Assembly (NCBI GenBank): GCA_958496175.1
Contig: OY292274.1
Coordinates: forward strand, 59,468,630-59,532,629
Direction: 5' to 3'
DNA: 64,000 nt
From: Sisyra terminalis
Taxonomy: Eukaryota; Arthropoda; Insecta; Neuroptera; Sisyridae
Shown: positions 49,515 to 63,380 of the stretch, in pieces
Position numbering within the stretch: the stretch's first letter is position 1
Layout of the letters: every line of letters begins with the position of its first letter
Notes under the pieces: generated by a model
The model's database searches: none
Told to the model about the DNA's origin: nothing
What the model saw: only the letters and a program-made list of their open reading frames with translations
Program-made: the position numbers and the translations under genes

Positions 49515-52230
49515 TTATGCCCCAAACTTGTGATTAGCAAACTTTTGACCTTCTTAATCAACATTTTTTCAAAAACATTGTTTGCGAATTTGACTAATCG
49601 ATTAAAAACACAATAAATTTTCGAAAATCTTTTGAATTTGGAATGAAAAATAAAGAACAAATTTTCAACATTCCCTCAAACCTTTACTCACAGTCGATGT
49701 ATGACCGAATCTGTAATCATTCATGAAGGCTCTTATCGATTTTTGATTATTGGCGATACTATCGATTATTTCACGTATTTAAGTCATCTAACACGTGGTT
49801 AGAGTATCTGTCCCAAAATAAAAATATGAAATTTACTTGAAGATTACATTTTCAGTTGTCATTCTCTAACATTGAATAAAACTAGAGGTATTTACTATAT
49901 CTCAATAAAAATTGCACAGTAGAATGTCAAAGACAGTAAACTATCTAACTAAGCCTGTAAATACAGCCTCCGGTTCGATCAATGTTATTTTATAAGAGAA
50001 CTAATTATTAAATTCACCACTAAAATGTTAAGAATTTGGTGATTTTAATCCTAACATCGGATGAAACTTGGTTTAAAATGATCCTGAAACTTTTGATTTC
50101 ACTTATTTTGAACCAATTATCTCAAGACAAACATTTTTAGATTATTTTTCAAGCCAACCTATGAAATGAACATGTCAAAAAGAACCAATTCTACATTACA
50201 TTACAACAAATAGAACAAATATAAATACTGGAGAAATATATTCTATTTCGCTAATTCCGTATTTCCGCGAATCGATTGGTGGATTTTTAACGTAGAAAGT
50301 TCTGTTCGAAAAGTCCAATTTGCATAAGTATTTAACTTTAGAAAAGAACTGTTGGAAAATACTTCCATTATGCTAAAGATATATTTTAAACCAAGTTATT
50401 AGAACTGAAGCTTTATTGCAGCATGATGATCAGTATATGTTTCATTCATTGTACGTTTAGCAATAATATTTAAATATGGTATTGTAAATTTCAAACGACA
50501 TTCACTAATTAAAAATCATGATATTCGATTTTTGGGTTTTTAGTTTTTTAAATATTAGGATTAGTTCAAAAATCTTAATATAAATTATCTCAATTCTATG
50601 GAAAAATAACATTATTATCTTTGAAAATAAATCGTCTTATAAAATTACATGCTGTATATATCTTTTTTAAAATTGATTAATTGAAAAATTCCAATTATTT
50701 TTATTCATTGTTGAAAAAAACGTTTACTTTTTTAATTCAACTTAATAAAACAGCTTAAATTCAACTAATAATTATAGCATAACAATCAGTTCGACAGTTG
50801 CTGATCATCAAATTAAAAATGCAATAATTAAGAAAATCTATAAAAAAAATACATTAAAATAATAATAATAAAGAAATTGTATTTTGTTGTATTTTATTTT
50901 TTCATAAAATAAAAAATGCCTTTTTAATTATTTTTAAAATTATTGTGCCATAATTGGGATTTAATAACTCAATAATAGTAATATACATACTTGACAAATT
51001 TGAAATAAATCCACAAAAATTAATCGAAGAATACATAAGAACTACTTCACTCTTGTCGTTATCCTTTTGCAAAAGTAGGTATCAAATTGACGAGATACTA
51101 ATAATTAAGTTGAATCGTAGTTGTAAAAGTATATACAAAAAATTCTCTCTTTTGCTGTAATTATTAAATTATTCTATAACAATTACAGCACTAGAGATAG
51201 AACTATTGTGATTTCTTCAAACATGGATACAGAAAGATGGCATTAGGTACTATCCCCCACTCTTTGAATCAAGCCAATCAATTATTGCATTATGTAACAA
51301 TGAACTAAAATTTAAATAGTTTTTTTGGGTGTGGAAAATATTTTTTAAATTTGACTTAAGATTGTGGAGAAAATACCCACCTCACTTTTAAAATGATGTC
51401 TATATTTTTAATATATTGTTGTACACTTAATAACGAAAGAGAATATTGAAGAATTTGGAATTTTTGATTAATACCTCAAAAAAATCAAAGAAAGAAATTT
51501 GGTGAAAATAAATTCGATCGTTTTCATATGATGCGTGCAAATAATCTAGCTAATTTATAAAAACTTCTCATTTTTTCAGATAATATAAAAAATTTAATGA
51601 CAAGACCATTTATGATTATCGTAAATAAATTATAGTACAATAGCTAAAAAAAAAACTAATGCAAAATTTGTTATTTTCTTACAACCAATTTTGAAAAGAA
51701 AGTTTTGATATTTACCGTTAAGCGTTAGAGTCTTCTTCACGAACAACTGCCCCAAAAACAATGTATTTTTTAATAATCTACCTAAACTACAAGAACTATA
51801 GGAATATTAAGGACAATTAGAAAAGTCAAAGAACTTCATTGGATCAGGGAGCTTGGTAATTATTTTTAGAAATGTTCAATTGCTTCATAATTTTATTAGT
51901 ATTTAGATTAGAGTAAATGTAAACGTTATCGTAAATAAGCATAATATGTAAAGAATCTATATAGATGAAAAATAACAACCCTGATCTTATTTTACAACCA
52001 TCTAGAGTTAAATTAATCAAAATCGTTAGTCAAGAAGTTTCTTTTAATTGTTGCTAAGGAAAAAAACAGATTTGTGTCCGGAAAATCGAGGAATTTATAC
52101 TAAAGAAAAAACTATACAACTTGATATACAAAGCACTTTCTTTAGTGTATGTTCTTCAAAGTGAAAACGCAGATTAGTTTTCCTGAAAAAGCAATAGAAA
52201 AATAAAACAAAAAATTCTTTGTACATTATA

Positions 52231-52236
52231 TTTATT
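52231..52236 (-). terminator. Candidate poly(A) signal of the MGA-like gene
   Basis: AATAAA on the minus strand about 450 bp after the stop codon. Other candidates lie closer, so the true site is uncertain. Confidence 0.35.
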
Positions 52237-52688
52237 TTGAAACAAATAATCAATTATGACAAAGTAAAACTCTTATAGAAAAGTTATAATAGTGATATTG
52301 TCGGAGTCTAGTAAAAATGACCAAGGGAAGCAATATGTTTTATAAGGGTCAACTAGCAAAAAGAAAAATGATCACCCTTAAGACAAATGCTGTTTTTACT
52401 TGAAAATGATATAACAGAAACGTTTTTTGACTTGCTCACTTTTACCAGTATATCGATTGTATTTAAATAAAAATATAATTTCAATAATATATCAGTATTA
52501 TAACAGTTACAAGTTATGTAATTACAACAAATTTTCATTTAGAAGGAATGTAAAAAATAAATTTAACATGAAAACACAATACTAAGAAAAATAAACAAAG
52601 ACTCTTTTTAAATTAAACGAAATAAAACTAATTGAAACATAATAAAACCAAAACATGTAATGATTACATTATGTTAATAATAATAATT

Positions 52689-55600
52689 TCAATCAATTTC
52701 AATAATTTCGGTAGAATTATCAACGGCGGTGGAGGTATCAGGTTTGGCAGCAGGTAAAATAAATCGAGGAATCGATGGTTGACGGATTTTGAGTAAAGAA
52801 ACGTTGGGGAGATTTAATAATATCTTTGAATTTTCCGCAACTGGCACATTAATAGAAGCAGCACTTCTATTATTTGGTTTCGTCGCTATTAATTCTGCTA
52901 ATTGATTTTTGGTAATGTTAGGAACTAAGGCCGTTTGACCATTCGAAAATACGAGAAGAGGAACTTTCTTCATAACTTCGGATCTATCTTTTTGGCTCAA
53001 AGAGTCTATTTTTGTATTGGGTGTAGTCGACGATGTCGGATTTGATCCATTTGGTATTTGTATGACTGTATTTATAACTTGTTTTTCGTTTGAATTAATT
53101 GGACTGATTTCTATTTCATCGATTTTTAAGCTGTGCTTTAATATCTTTAAACTTGAATTATTAAGACTAGTTTCGGTTGTTTTTGGTTTTATATTTTCTA
53201 TATTAGTTTGACATGGATTTAAATTCTTTGATTTTAATAAAGAGTTTTTGGATGACAACGTTTGTTTTTTGCTAGAAGGTCCATGTGCTGAAGTATCTTT
53301 ATTGCTAGATGTTATATCTTCAATTATCATAACATCGTTATCGATGTCCAGAGAACTGTTACCTTTCTTAACTTTAATACCATGTATATTGCAATCCATT
53401 TCCATCAATTGCTTTTTCGTTAATAAAGCATGTTTTTGGGCAATTAAAGCACGCTTTTCTGATTTTAAGTGAACATTTTTCTTTTGCAATAATTCAATAA
53501 CCTGAGGAGCCTGAAATGAGTCATAAAAATTAATTTTACTTAAAAATACAGAGGTCGTTTGGAAAGTAATCGTCGTTTAGTTACAAATAAAATACCATAA
53601 CGAATGTTTAAACTATTTGGACTATTTTTTCTTCTAAAGATTTACTTTTATTCATAAACCAGACGAGGGTTACCTTCCAATATCTGAAGTATTTTACCTT
53701 TTGAATAACTGTTTCTTTTTTAATAGATCGTAACTGACTAGGATGTATAAACGATGCGCCTAATGAATATAAGGCTTTTTGAAATGCAATTTTATTTAAT
53801 TTTAAAGAAATACGAGCTAATTCATCGATGCTAAGGTTTAATTTATGCAATAAATCTGACGTCACATGCTCCAAATCGTAAACACCGGCTTCGCAAACCA
53901 TCTAAAAATATAAAATATAATTTAGTATCAATAAATAAAAAGACATCCAGAAAGAAAAAAAAACGTTAGGGAGTAACCAAATAATTCGTCTATTAGTAGG
54001 CTCTATGGTAGATAATCCACAATATGTGTACAATACATGGCTTTTTCATAGGCCACCATTTCCTAACCACGCATAGGAACAATAATAATGACGTCACATA
54101 GTGATCACTGATACTTTTCGATCACATCTCATCATTTGTGACTACTACAATTTCAATAGTTCCCTAACTTACGAACAGTCCATGTACTATATTATACATT
54201 TAAACTCTAGATAGATTAATAAACTAAAAAAATACTCACATGAAATCCTCTTAACATTTCTTCTTTTAAGGGTTGCTTTAGTTTAAACAATTGAAGATTA
54301 TCAACCAAAAACATTTTCACTTGAAAATTGGTGGGAACAAAACAAAGGTATTTCCTCAGCAAGCTGAAACAGAAATTCAAAAATTAGTATTTAATTTTAA
54401 ATCAAATATTTGTACTAGTTTTTACCTATCAACCCATTGAATGGTTTTTTTTACCGATGTAAAACGTGAAATAGATCCACTAACAGGATTTATTAAAGTT
54501 GTACTTCCATCATCCAATACTTTTAATTTAATGTATCCTAAGCTGAGAGGTTCTGGCACCAACCAAAAATCATTGCCATTTGTATTTGCATCTTCCTTTT
54601 GCTTCGTAGGTAAAAGTAACTCGTTACCATCCTGACTATTGGTGGTACTCGTAATCATATCACTTGATATACATTTAATATCGTCGCATAATTTAATTTT
54701 TTTAGCTGGTACAATGTTTGCTTTCAAATTCGCTTTTTGTTCATCTTCATCACCCGAATCAACAACAAATACTGTGTTTTCAACATCCAAAAGTCCACTT
54801 TGATCTGCACTTTCCAAACTTCTCTTTTGTGCTGGTTTTATTCTTTCCAAAGATTTGTTCTGATCAATATTTTTACCCTTCAAAGATTCTTTTTGATCTG
54901 GACTTAAAGTTTTCATAGGAGATTTTTCCTCTGTTTTTATTACTTTCAAAGGTCTTTTTACTTCTGTACTTATATTTCCGGAAGGTATTTTTCTAATAAT
55001 TATTTTATTTTCTGGAATTATCTGTAGATCTGTACTGGTACTTTCTATAGTTTTCCGTTGGTATGTTTTTAAACATCCTAAAGGATTTTGTTGCTCTGAA
55101 GTTGTACTTGTTGGATCTTTCATTAATAATGATTTAAGCTCGCTTAGTTCTTGTACATTTGTGAGCTCAGACGCTTTATTGGTTTTAGTTATTACATTAT
55201 TTTGTTGCTCATGTTTTATTTTACATGTTTCTTTTAAACTTTCCGTATCTTCCTCATTTGCGGTGAGATCTACGTACGTTACATTAGAATCGTCTGCATT
55301 AGAAGACATTTCTTGTCCATTCGTATAAAGCCATATACCTTTACTTTTTGGCTCATTTGGACTATACAACAAATCAATATCTTTCGTATTTACAAGTTTT
55401 CCATTTATATATTTATATGTTATGATACCATGATCTTCGTCAAGACTGTAAGGCCCAAAAAATATTCGCTCTAAAAGTCCCGGCACTGCGTACAAACCAT
55501 ACGTAGGCATACCGCTGGAAAACGCAGTTTTCGTTCGTGGCAGAGGAAATCGTACAGTTTTTCCAAATTTAAAAGCAACTTGGCATGCTTCCTTCAACTG

Positions 55601-58600
55601 ACTATACTTAAGAACGTGCTGATATTTCATGATTCTAAGAATTGAAAAATCATTTTCTAAAATTAACATAAACCAACGAGAGTTTTTACTTCCTACAGGA
55701 ATTGGTACCCTAAGTGATGGCGAATACGAGTCTTTCAATACTAAATCTGGTCTGGCCACAGTAAGTGGTACTTCTTTAGATTCCAGAGTTAGTCTTTGTG
55801 TTGGTTCATTAGTTTTTAATTGAGTTGACATCTCTCTGATTATTTCAGCTGCTTGTGACGATTTTACACTACCGATACATGGATTATCCGTTATCGTAGA
55901 ACTATGTTCAGTCAATTCCACACCTAAAGTTTCTGGAACTTTAGGTTTATCTGCATCTGTTTGGCTTCCGATTATGTACCCATAAGGGGCGTCTGTTGGT
56001 TTCTGAATTATACAACATCTAAGTTCCCAATATGCTCCATTAAATACAAAAATTACAAAAGTTAACTTCCTATCTTCTTTTTTTCCTGGCGAAGAATTGT
56101 TTAACAAACAAAAAGCCGGGTTTGGTAAATCTTTTGAATCTTTATTTTTTAAGAATCTTATGTCAATGAAAGATTTTGATGGACGATCGGTTTTTGATAT
56201 TGTCGCTACTAATTTGCCACTTTCACTGTTAGGATTGTACCAAATGAATACGTTTGTCTCATGATAATGTTTGACAAGATTATCCCATAACATTAAACGA
56301 AATATATGTTTTGAAGTACTTCCTTTAAACACAACCATACGTAAATGTTGTTGTATGTGAGGATAAGGTATTATTAAATCTGGTAAATATTTTGATGCAA
56401 GTTTTTTAGTAATAGTTTCACATTCAGACGATAACATATGTGGTTCATATCTAAAGGTGATAGTTTTAGGTGGTTCGGTTTCACCAGTCGCCGTTTCAGC
56501 CAATGAAGAAGTCGCTGTAGCAGGCGATGTGGATTTTTTATTCAGCTTTGTACTAGAATTTGATGATTGTTCTAACTTTTGCTCTAAATCTTTTGCGAAT
56601 TTAGCAACTCGTATTTTGAAACGATTGGTTTTGTTTCGTTGCAAATAATTGGAAGAAACACCCCTTGTTCTGGCCGATAATTCTACGGTTTTATATTGGG
56701 GCATCGCAGCATGATTGGCGGGCGTATTTTCTACTTTATCCGTTTTATCTATTCGATTTATTCGTTTTGTGCCTCCTTTGTTGTACACAACAAAGTCTTC
56801 TTGAACATTTTTATTTTCATCGGGTTGGACTTTTTTCGGCGTCACGGGTGTAGGAGGTCCTACTTCTTTTCCTTCACAAAAACATTTGTACAAGTTATGA
56901 ACCATGCACCAGGGAATAACATCTTTTAGCTCTGTCATATTCCGTACATGAACGAAAGCTAATTTTTTAATATTCTCCATGTTTTCAGCTTCTCTTTTCT
57001 TTTTCATAGTAGTACAACTTTTATCCCAGATTTTCAAGTTTTTCAGATGAGTTTCATCGTCCGAGTTATCATTCTCGTCTGAACTACTATGCGATCCACT
57101 GATATTCTTGATTTCTGCTGGGCTGTTAATATAATCGCGTAATTTATGTGGAATTTTCAGGGTACGTCTTCGTCTTTCCCGGCAACCTTCACCCACAACA
57201 ATGGTTTGATCGTTGGCTTTGATTACTGTTTGGGTGAATTTTCGTTCTTCTTTGGCTAAGTTTCTCTTTGCACGTTCTTGTAACTGTCCAACGGTTTTTG
57301 AGCACAAAATATTAGAGCCTTCCGGCAAACTTATAATTTGACGTTCTCTAAACCTGTCGATAGTTTTATTCATTCTACACTGACACTCCAGCATGCAGCT
57401 TTCACGACCACAATGTTCCGGAAAATCTACATTTGCGTCATAACAAACACAGCCTAACTTACATTCTAACTTATCACATTTTCCTTTATTGGAAACTTTT
57501 TCTTTAACATGCTGTTTAAGTTCAACTTCAATCACTTTTACATTGAGACGTTTTAATTCCAACTCCGTTTTCCTACTAGCACCGTTCTTTTTCTTAGTCG
57601 CAGATATTACAGCGTGGACATCACTTGGAAGCGGTTCAATATTTTTATTTTCAGTTTCTTTAAATTCCGGACAATCCGGACAGTATGGAATATTTGAATT
57701 GTCTAATACGGGAGTGTCTAAATAATCTAACATATCAGTCAAAACCATCATCACTTCATGTTTAATCTGTTTTTCGGGTTTTTGTAGGAACATTGTTTTA
57801 GAATTGATTTTAATAACTTTTTTGCAAAGGTCTTTTAACGAAGGAACTTGATACACTTTCTTCCTAATCATCAGTATATTTTTTTGACCATTTTTGTACC
57901 TCAAAGGAAATGAAAAATGTTTATTTCCCTTTTCTGTGATTAACGCCGATGCAGAATATTCAGCCCATAAAGTAGATATTATTCCATTTTCACATTCATT
58001 TTGAAGGTATTGGCACGCAAGAGGATGTAAAGACTTGTTCAAATCCGGACGAACTTCTAAATAGGGCTGCGGTAACTTCATTATTACTGAATGTGAGGAT
58101 CCGTTCGTATTGAGGCTTAACGTTGGTTTTTTTGATAGAGGACCTGGTCGAAAGACAATCTCATGAACCTTTCTTTCAATTTTATTTGAACCAACTTCGG
58201 GGGTTGGAGGAGGAGAATTGTTCAAATTGATAACGTCTCCTCCAACACTACCTCCAATACGAATCAGTACTCCTTTATCTTTAACTAGGTGACTTTTACT
58301 CAACTCAATGGTAGACATCCAGCATTGTCGAGTAATTGGTATAGTTTGTTCTGTTAAAGAACGATGAATATCAGTTAAAGTGTTAAACCGATCACGATTT
58401 TCATATCGTTTTAATTTCTTAAATATCATCGCCTCATTCAATTCAACTTCATGCATTATTTCTTTTTGACGTACCATCTCCAAGAATTGTCGTTTTTCAG
58501 CCAATGTTTTCGCTTTGAACTTCTTAATTACTTCCGTAGAACGGTACAATTTTTTGATATCCCGATTGAAACGATGGTCTTTAGAATTTCGTTTGATATC

Positions 58601-60868
58601 TTTAGTTTGAATCGAAGGAGGTGCATTTTTTATTGGACTTATAATCGGAATTTCAAATTTGATTTTTTTTTCATTTGGTAATAATTTATTTAAATCTTTC
58701 AAGTCAAACACAATTTGTTCGGTAGTAGTTACTTCTTTAGGATCACAGTCATTTGACGGTGAATTTAATTCACCAATATTTAAATTTAATTCTTCAATGC
58801 TTTCCGGTAACAGAAACTGTTTATTGCGCCATCCTTTTATTTTAGTAATATCGGAGGTTTTTTCAGGTGAAATTATTGAAGATGAATTACTGTGGTTTGA
58901 AATGAGATCATCGCTTGTATGTAATGTTTCTTTATTTTGGACGATCGTCATTGGTTTATTTTCTTCAGTTGTATTACTTTCAGATAAACTAGTGCGATTT
59001 CCATTATTTTGATGATCTAATTCTTCAAAACTATATAATCTATCTATAATTTTATCACAAATAAATTCATCGTTAGACAAATTTGTGTCAGTTTGGTTAT
59101 TGGTAGCCGTTTCAAGTTCAATGTTATTAGAAATGACAGAAATTACATTCTCAATTAAACCATCGATAACACCTTTAACAATAGCTTCTGCATTTTCACT
59201 TTCTATGGCAATTACGTTTTCGTCCGAATTTTTTTCCGTATTTTCATTTTCTTTCTCTTCTAATAAATCAGAACTTAACGGTTCTGATTTAACAGAGCTT
59301 TTTAACAAGTTAATAATTTTTTTATAATTAATTATTTTTCTTTGTTTTTTATTACTAAATTTTAAAGTTTTACTAGCGAAAGGATTTTTATAATTTGAAA
59401 ACGTCATTTTCAGCGGGATACATTTTTTCTTTTTTCTACCTATTTTCGAAGATGGAATAACTGTTCGTAAATGACTTGCCTTGTTAATTATTTTCAAAAT
59501 ACGATTCTTGCTTGGGGTTTTCAATGCTTTTTTTAACTTTAAATCAGTTAAATTCATCTTAGGATCTGAGTTATTTTCATTTGTGTTTAATTTAATTGAT
59601 TCCTCCAATGTTTCATGATCTCTGGCTAAATCATTCGAAGATTTCTCTTCTGGCGGTACAGTTGATGTAACTTCCGTTGGTTCTAGTAAGGAACCAATTG
59701 TTGGTTCATCCACTGGGCTTTCGTCAACTACTGGGTCATTTTTGGGTTGATCTTCTTGTGCTGAAACCGTCGTTATTGCTATAGACGAACAAATTACTGG
59801 TTCAGTTTTTGTTAGCTCTTCTACGGTTGGCTCACTATCCAAAAATAGATCGGTAGCCGATGTAACCTCCGTTATTACTGGTGCTGAATCATTTTTTGGT
59901 TCATCAGCTACTGAATCATTTTTTGGTTCATCAGCTGCTGATTCACTCATTATTGGAACATCTTCCAAAGGTTCTTCTATGAGTGATTTAACTGCCGTTA
60001 TTTTTATCATTGAACTAAGTAGTGGTTCATTTTTTGTTGCCTCCACTGTTGGTTCTTCCATGGTTGGTTCAATCGTTGATTCATCTACAATTGGATCCAT
60101 CATGGGTTCATCTACAGTTGGTTTCGTCAAAGGTTCATCTGTTATTAGCTCCACTGTTGGTGCATCTACGATTGTTTCCATTGTTGGTTTATTAACGGTG
60201 GATTCCGTCGTTGATTCTTCTATTATCGGTTCCATCGTTAGTTCATTTATTATTGGTTCATCAACCACATAGTTGTTGGCCAGTGATATAACTTCCGTTA
60301 TTATTGGTACCGAATCAACTATTGGTTCATCATCCAAAGATTGATTTGCTAGCGACGTGATATCCGTTATCTGTATCTGCGAACAACTTGGTTCATTATT
60401 TATTGTTGGCTCATCCATTATTGGTTCATCAACCAAAGATTGGTCTGTTAACGAACTAACTGACGTTAATTCATTTAACAGATCAACTACTGGCTTATTT
60501 TTTGCTGTTTCATTAAAAACTATTTCATCATTCGCAGGCTGGTCGACTAAAGATGAAATTACCGTTATTTCTACCGCCGAATCAATTACTGGTTCATCTA
60601 TTGGTGGTTCATCATCATCAATAAGTTGGTCAGCTAGCGATGTAACCGACGTTATTATTGGCGACGAACCAATCATTGGTTCATCTATTGTTGGTTTATT
60701 TATAATTGGATTATCCATTGTTGAGTCTTCAATTATTGATTTATCCATTGTTGGTTCATTTATTATTGGTTCATCTATTGTTGGTGTATCATCGAAAGAT
60801 TGATCTGCTAGTGATGTAACTGCCGTTATTATAAAAGGGTAAGACCCTTCAGCCAAGATAAAACTCAT
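52689..60868 (-). CDS. Large MGA-like nuclear protein (DUF4801-type Cys block, HLH-zipper-like end)
   Basis: Four coding exons on the minus strand: 60868-54426, 54363-54240, 53901-53698 and 53510-52689 (7593 nt, about 2530 aa). The ATG at 60868 lies 17 nt inside an exon whose acceptor (TACCTTTTCAG) ends at 60886, so a 5' UTR exon must lie upstream. Residues about 10-420 are degenerate acidic repeats (DEP, TSLADQ). A Cys-rich block at about 1128-1170 (CKLGCVCYDANVDFPEHCGR, then ESCMLECQC) resembles DUF4801 of vertebrate MGA. A conserved globular region lies at about 1480-1900. Exons 3-4 encode an HLH/zipper-like end: two helices, then KETVIQKAPQVIELLQKKN and LKSEKRALIAQKHALLTKK. No T-box or clear basic region is visible. 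It is probably a nuclear, MAX-network-related transcription regulator; the homology rests on recall, so the name is left blank. Confidence 0.75.
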
Positions 60869-61756
60869 TTTTGAAATCAATAGTTCTGAAAAGGTAAAAT
60901 AAACAAAAACACATTTGAATACAACTATGAATCGTTTTTTGCATATAAAAATAATAATCAAGTAGTTTAACCAAATCGAAAAATTACCACATTACAGAAT
61001 AATGAAAATGGTGTGTACTATCAAAATAACACTTTAATAATTAGGTCTACTAAACCTGATTTGTTTGAAATAATAATCTGATTTTGCTTAGGTATTTAGG
61101 CCAAATTCAGATAAATAATATTGTTGCTTTAGACGTAATTTTAGTTCAAACTTAAATCTAAATTTTCGATTTTGAATATCCAAATTGATGTACTGTCGTA
61201 ACTTATGAACAATAAATAGTGTTTCAATTATTTCCGTAAAATCGAGGATATTAAGTCTTAACGACTAATTTAATAAAAGATTTAATAAATTTAAAAGATT
61301 TAAATAATGATAAAAGATAAATTGTTATAGTTTCTATAGAGATGTTATTAAGATACAAAGTAAATTTTACGACGAGCAGATCAAAAAATACTGATATCAG
61401 TTTTCTTAATATTTAAAAAGTTATTGTTTCGTAGGAAATTAATTATCTTAAAATTAAGTTCACGTTTCTTTTGCTGTACAGTAATCAAAACCCTATGTTC
61501 GTTGATATACGTTCCACCAATTAAAATTGTATACTATATGTGATACGAGTTTTAACGATAAAAACCAATATAGCCTTACACAATGCAAATATTATTACTG
61601 ACTAAAAATAAAGTACAAAGTACAAAGCTTTAGTGAAAGTTATAAGAAAATTTGAGCTGATGAAGTTATTTTTATACTTCATGATAATATTTTGATATAA
61701 ATAAAACAATTGTAACGTATTTAAATGTAACGATGGAAATTGAGAATTTTATAGAG
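60869..61756. other. 5' UTR, splice acceptor and upstream sequence of the MGA-like gene
   Basis: A strong 3' splice site (pyrimidine run then CAG, minus strand) ends at 60886. The first non-coding exon was not located. The rest is AT-rich with no other feature. Confidence 0.5.
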
Positions 61757-62228
61757 CAGGGGTGGGCTAACTTAATACTGGTATTATCGACAATATTTTT
61801 TCTTATTTACACGCGAACGACTTCAAGAAATGGGTTAAATTAAAAACAAATGGATATTTAAGGGGTTGCACGGGTTTAATCGGGGGAAACAACGGTCTAT
61901 TTTTAACAATTTTTTTTCGGTGTAAAAAATAAAATATTTATTTAAATTTTTCACTGTCTTCAACGTATACATTAGACAAAGAATTTATGTTTTTTTTTTT
62001 TAGAAAAATATTTAAAATTTCGCTATTGCGACGTCATTTCCGGTGACCCTTCGGAAAAAAGGTGTTTCCGTGTCGACAGCAGAACTCATGACAGGGTCCT
62101 CGGTGAAAATAGGTGGAAAAGAAGTAAACAAAAATAAGTGGTTTAGTTAAGACCGTTGAGACCATAAACCAGAACTTGGACGTAGGAAAAAAAATATGAA
62201 ATAGTTATTTTCGATACATATGCGTACA

Positions 62229-62412
62229 GTGAGGTTTTCTAGTAGGATGAAATTGATGCACGAGCTGAAGGGGCTGATCATACACAACGAGATCGAGTGC
62301 GCTGTGTACCCCCACGAGGCCGCCAGGCGAGTGGGGTAGGCGCACGAGATCAAGTTGTGTATGATCAGTCCCTTTAGCAAGTGTCTCAATTTCGTCCTAC
62401 TAGGTACCTCAC
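62229..62412. repeat. Long GC-rich hairpin inside the hAT element
   Basis: Arms starting GTGAGG pair over about 75 bp with scattered mismatches, sharing GATCATACACAAC. The loop region is GC-rich (CCACGAGGCCGCCAGGCGAG) in strong contrast to the AT-rich surroundings. Confidence 0.75.
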
Positions 62413-62434
62413 TTTCAGCATAAGTATTGAATAA

Positions 62435-62785
62435 AATTTTTTGTAACGACTGCTTCTAAAATTCAACAGAAACAGATTGAGAAATTAATTATTGTTATTT
62501 ATATATGAAAAATTTCAACTCTATAGTAATAATAATTTATAGAAAAATTATGAATAAAAACAACATTTTAGTTTAAACTACAGTCTAAATAATTACCTAT
62601 ATTAATTATTTCTTATCAAACTTTATTTAGGTATCAATTTATTTTACTTTTTCGCACTGTTATTTACTTTTGCGCACTGTTTCTCTACTTTCGCGCACGC
62701 TTGCCACCACGATGAGAAAACGGCTCTTTACCCCCGCCACACAACGCACGAAAGTTCAACTTTAGAAGCAGTCGTTACAAAAAAT
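62435..62785. mobile_element. 350-bp MITE nested in the hAT element
   Basis: Inverted ends TTTTTTGTAACGACTGCTTC at 62437 and its complement ending at 62785, extending to about 30 bp. The interior contains repeated TTTTGCGCACTGTT words and a GC-rich stretch; no coding sequence. Confidence 0.7.
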
Positions 62786-63380
62786 GGATTTTCGGTATTC
62801 CTTGTTACAAAAAATACAAATTTCGGTGATATTTGCTCCATAATTTTTTAAATACTAGTGATTGAGAAAAAAACCTTCACCGAAATCCTTATAAATTGAA
62901 ACTCGAATACCTGTGTAAAATTTCATCAAAATCGGTTGAATATTTCTCGAGAAATCTTGACAACCGACTTTGAAAATAGTTTCGAGAAAAACGCGACAAT
63001 AGACAAGCAGTTGCACTGATATATCTGCGGCATGCTTAGTTTCTCAAGGCTGTATCGCCAAAAAATTTTGTCGATTAGCTTGATAATTTAGTACAATATT
63101 TTAGAGATGTTGTAGAAATTAATAAGACAATAAAAAATCGATCTTTTGAAGTCGTGAAACCCATGTAACTCCGTAAAGAGATAATAAGTATAAAGAAGTA
63201 TTAGAAGCACTATTTGGGAATCAGTATTATCCGTTGTACAATAGATGCGTGTTTGATTTCAAATTCAAGTTTCATTGTTGCTAAACTTTTAGTACAGACT
63301 TTCAATTAAAAGAATTGAAATGTACATAAAAATTACTTAAAATGCCAGCGATTGGCTGTTTGCCCACCCCTGTTATAGAG

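Larger units (their letters stand above)
47131..52688. other. Spacer between Cyclin D and the MGA-like gene
   Basis: It holds the Cyclin D 5' UTR and promoter (not resolved), two MITE-type elements listed separately, and the 3' UTR of the large gene. Short ORFs here have no supporting features. Confidence 0.6.
61757..63372. mobile_element. Non-autonomous hAT element with 8-bp target duplication
   Basis: A 1616-bp element with terminal inverted repeats CAGGGGTGGGC. It is flanked on both sides by TTATAGAG (61749-61756 and 63373-63380), a perfect 8-bp duplication as hAT transposases make. It has no transposase ORF and holds a long hairpin and a smaller MITE. Confidence 0.9.

Noticed and set aside
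59979..60803. Ser/Ile/Gly-rich ORFs on the plus strand
   Set aside because: They are the antisense reading of the acidic repeats in the MGA-like gene and have no features of their own.
60869..60961. 31-residue N-terminal extension of the MGA-like protein
   Set aside because: It begins with a non-ATG codon and crosses a strong splice acceptor ending at 60886, so it is intron plus 5' UTR.
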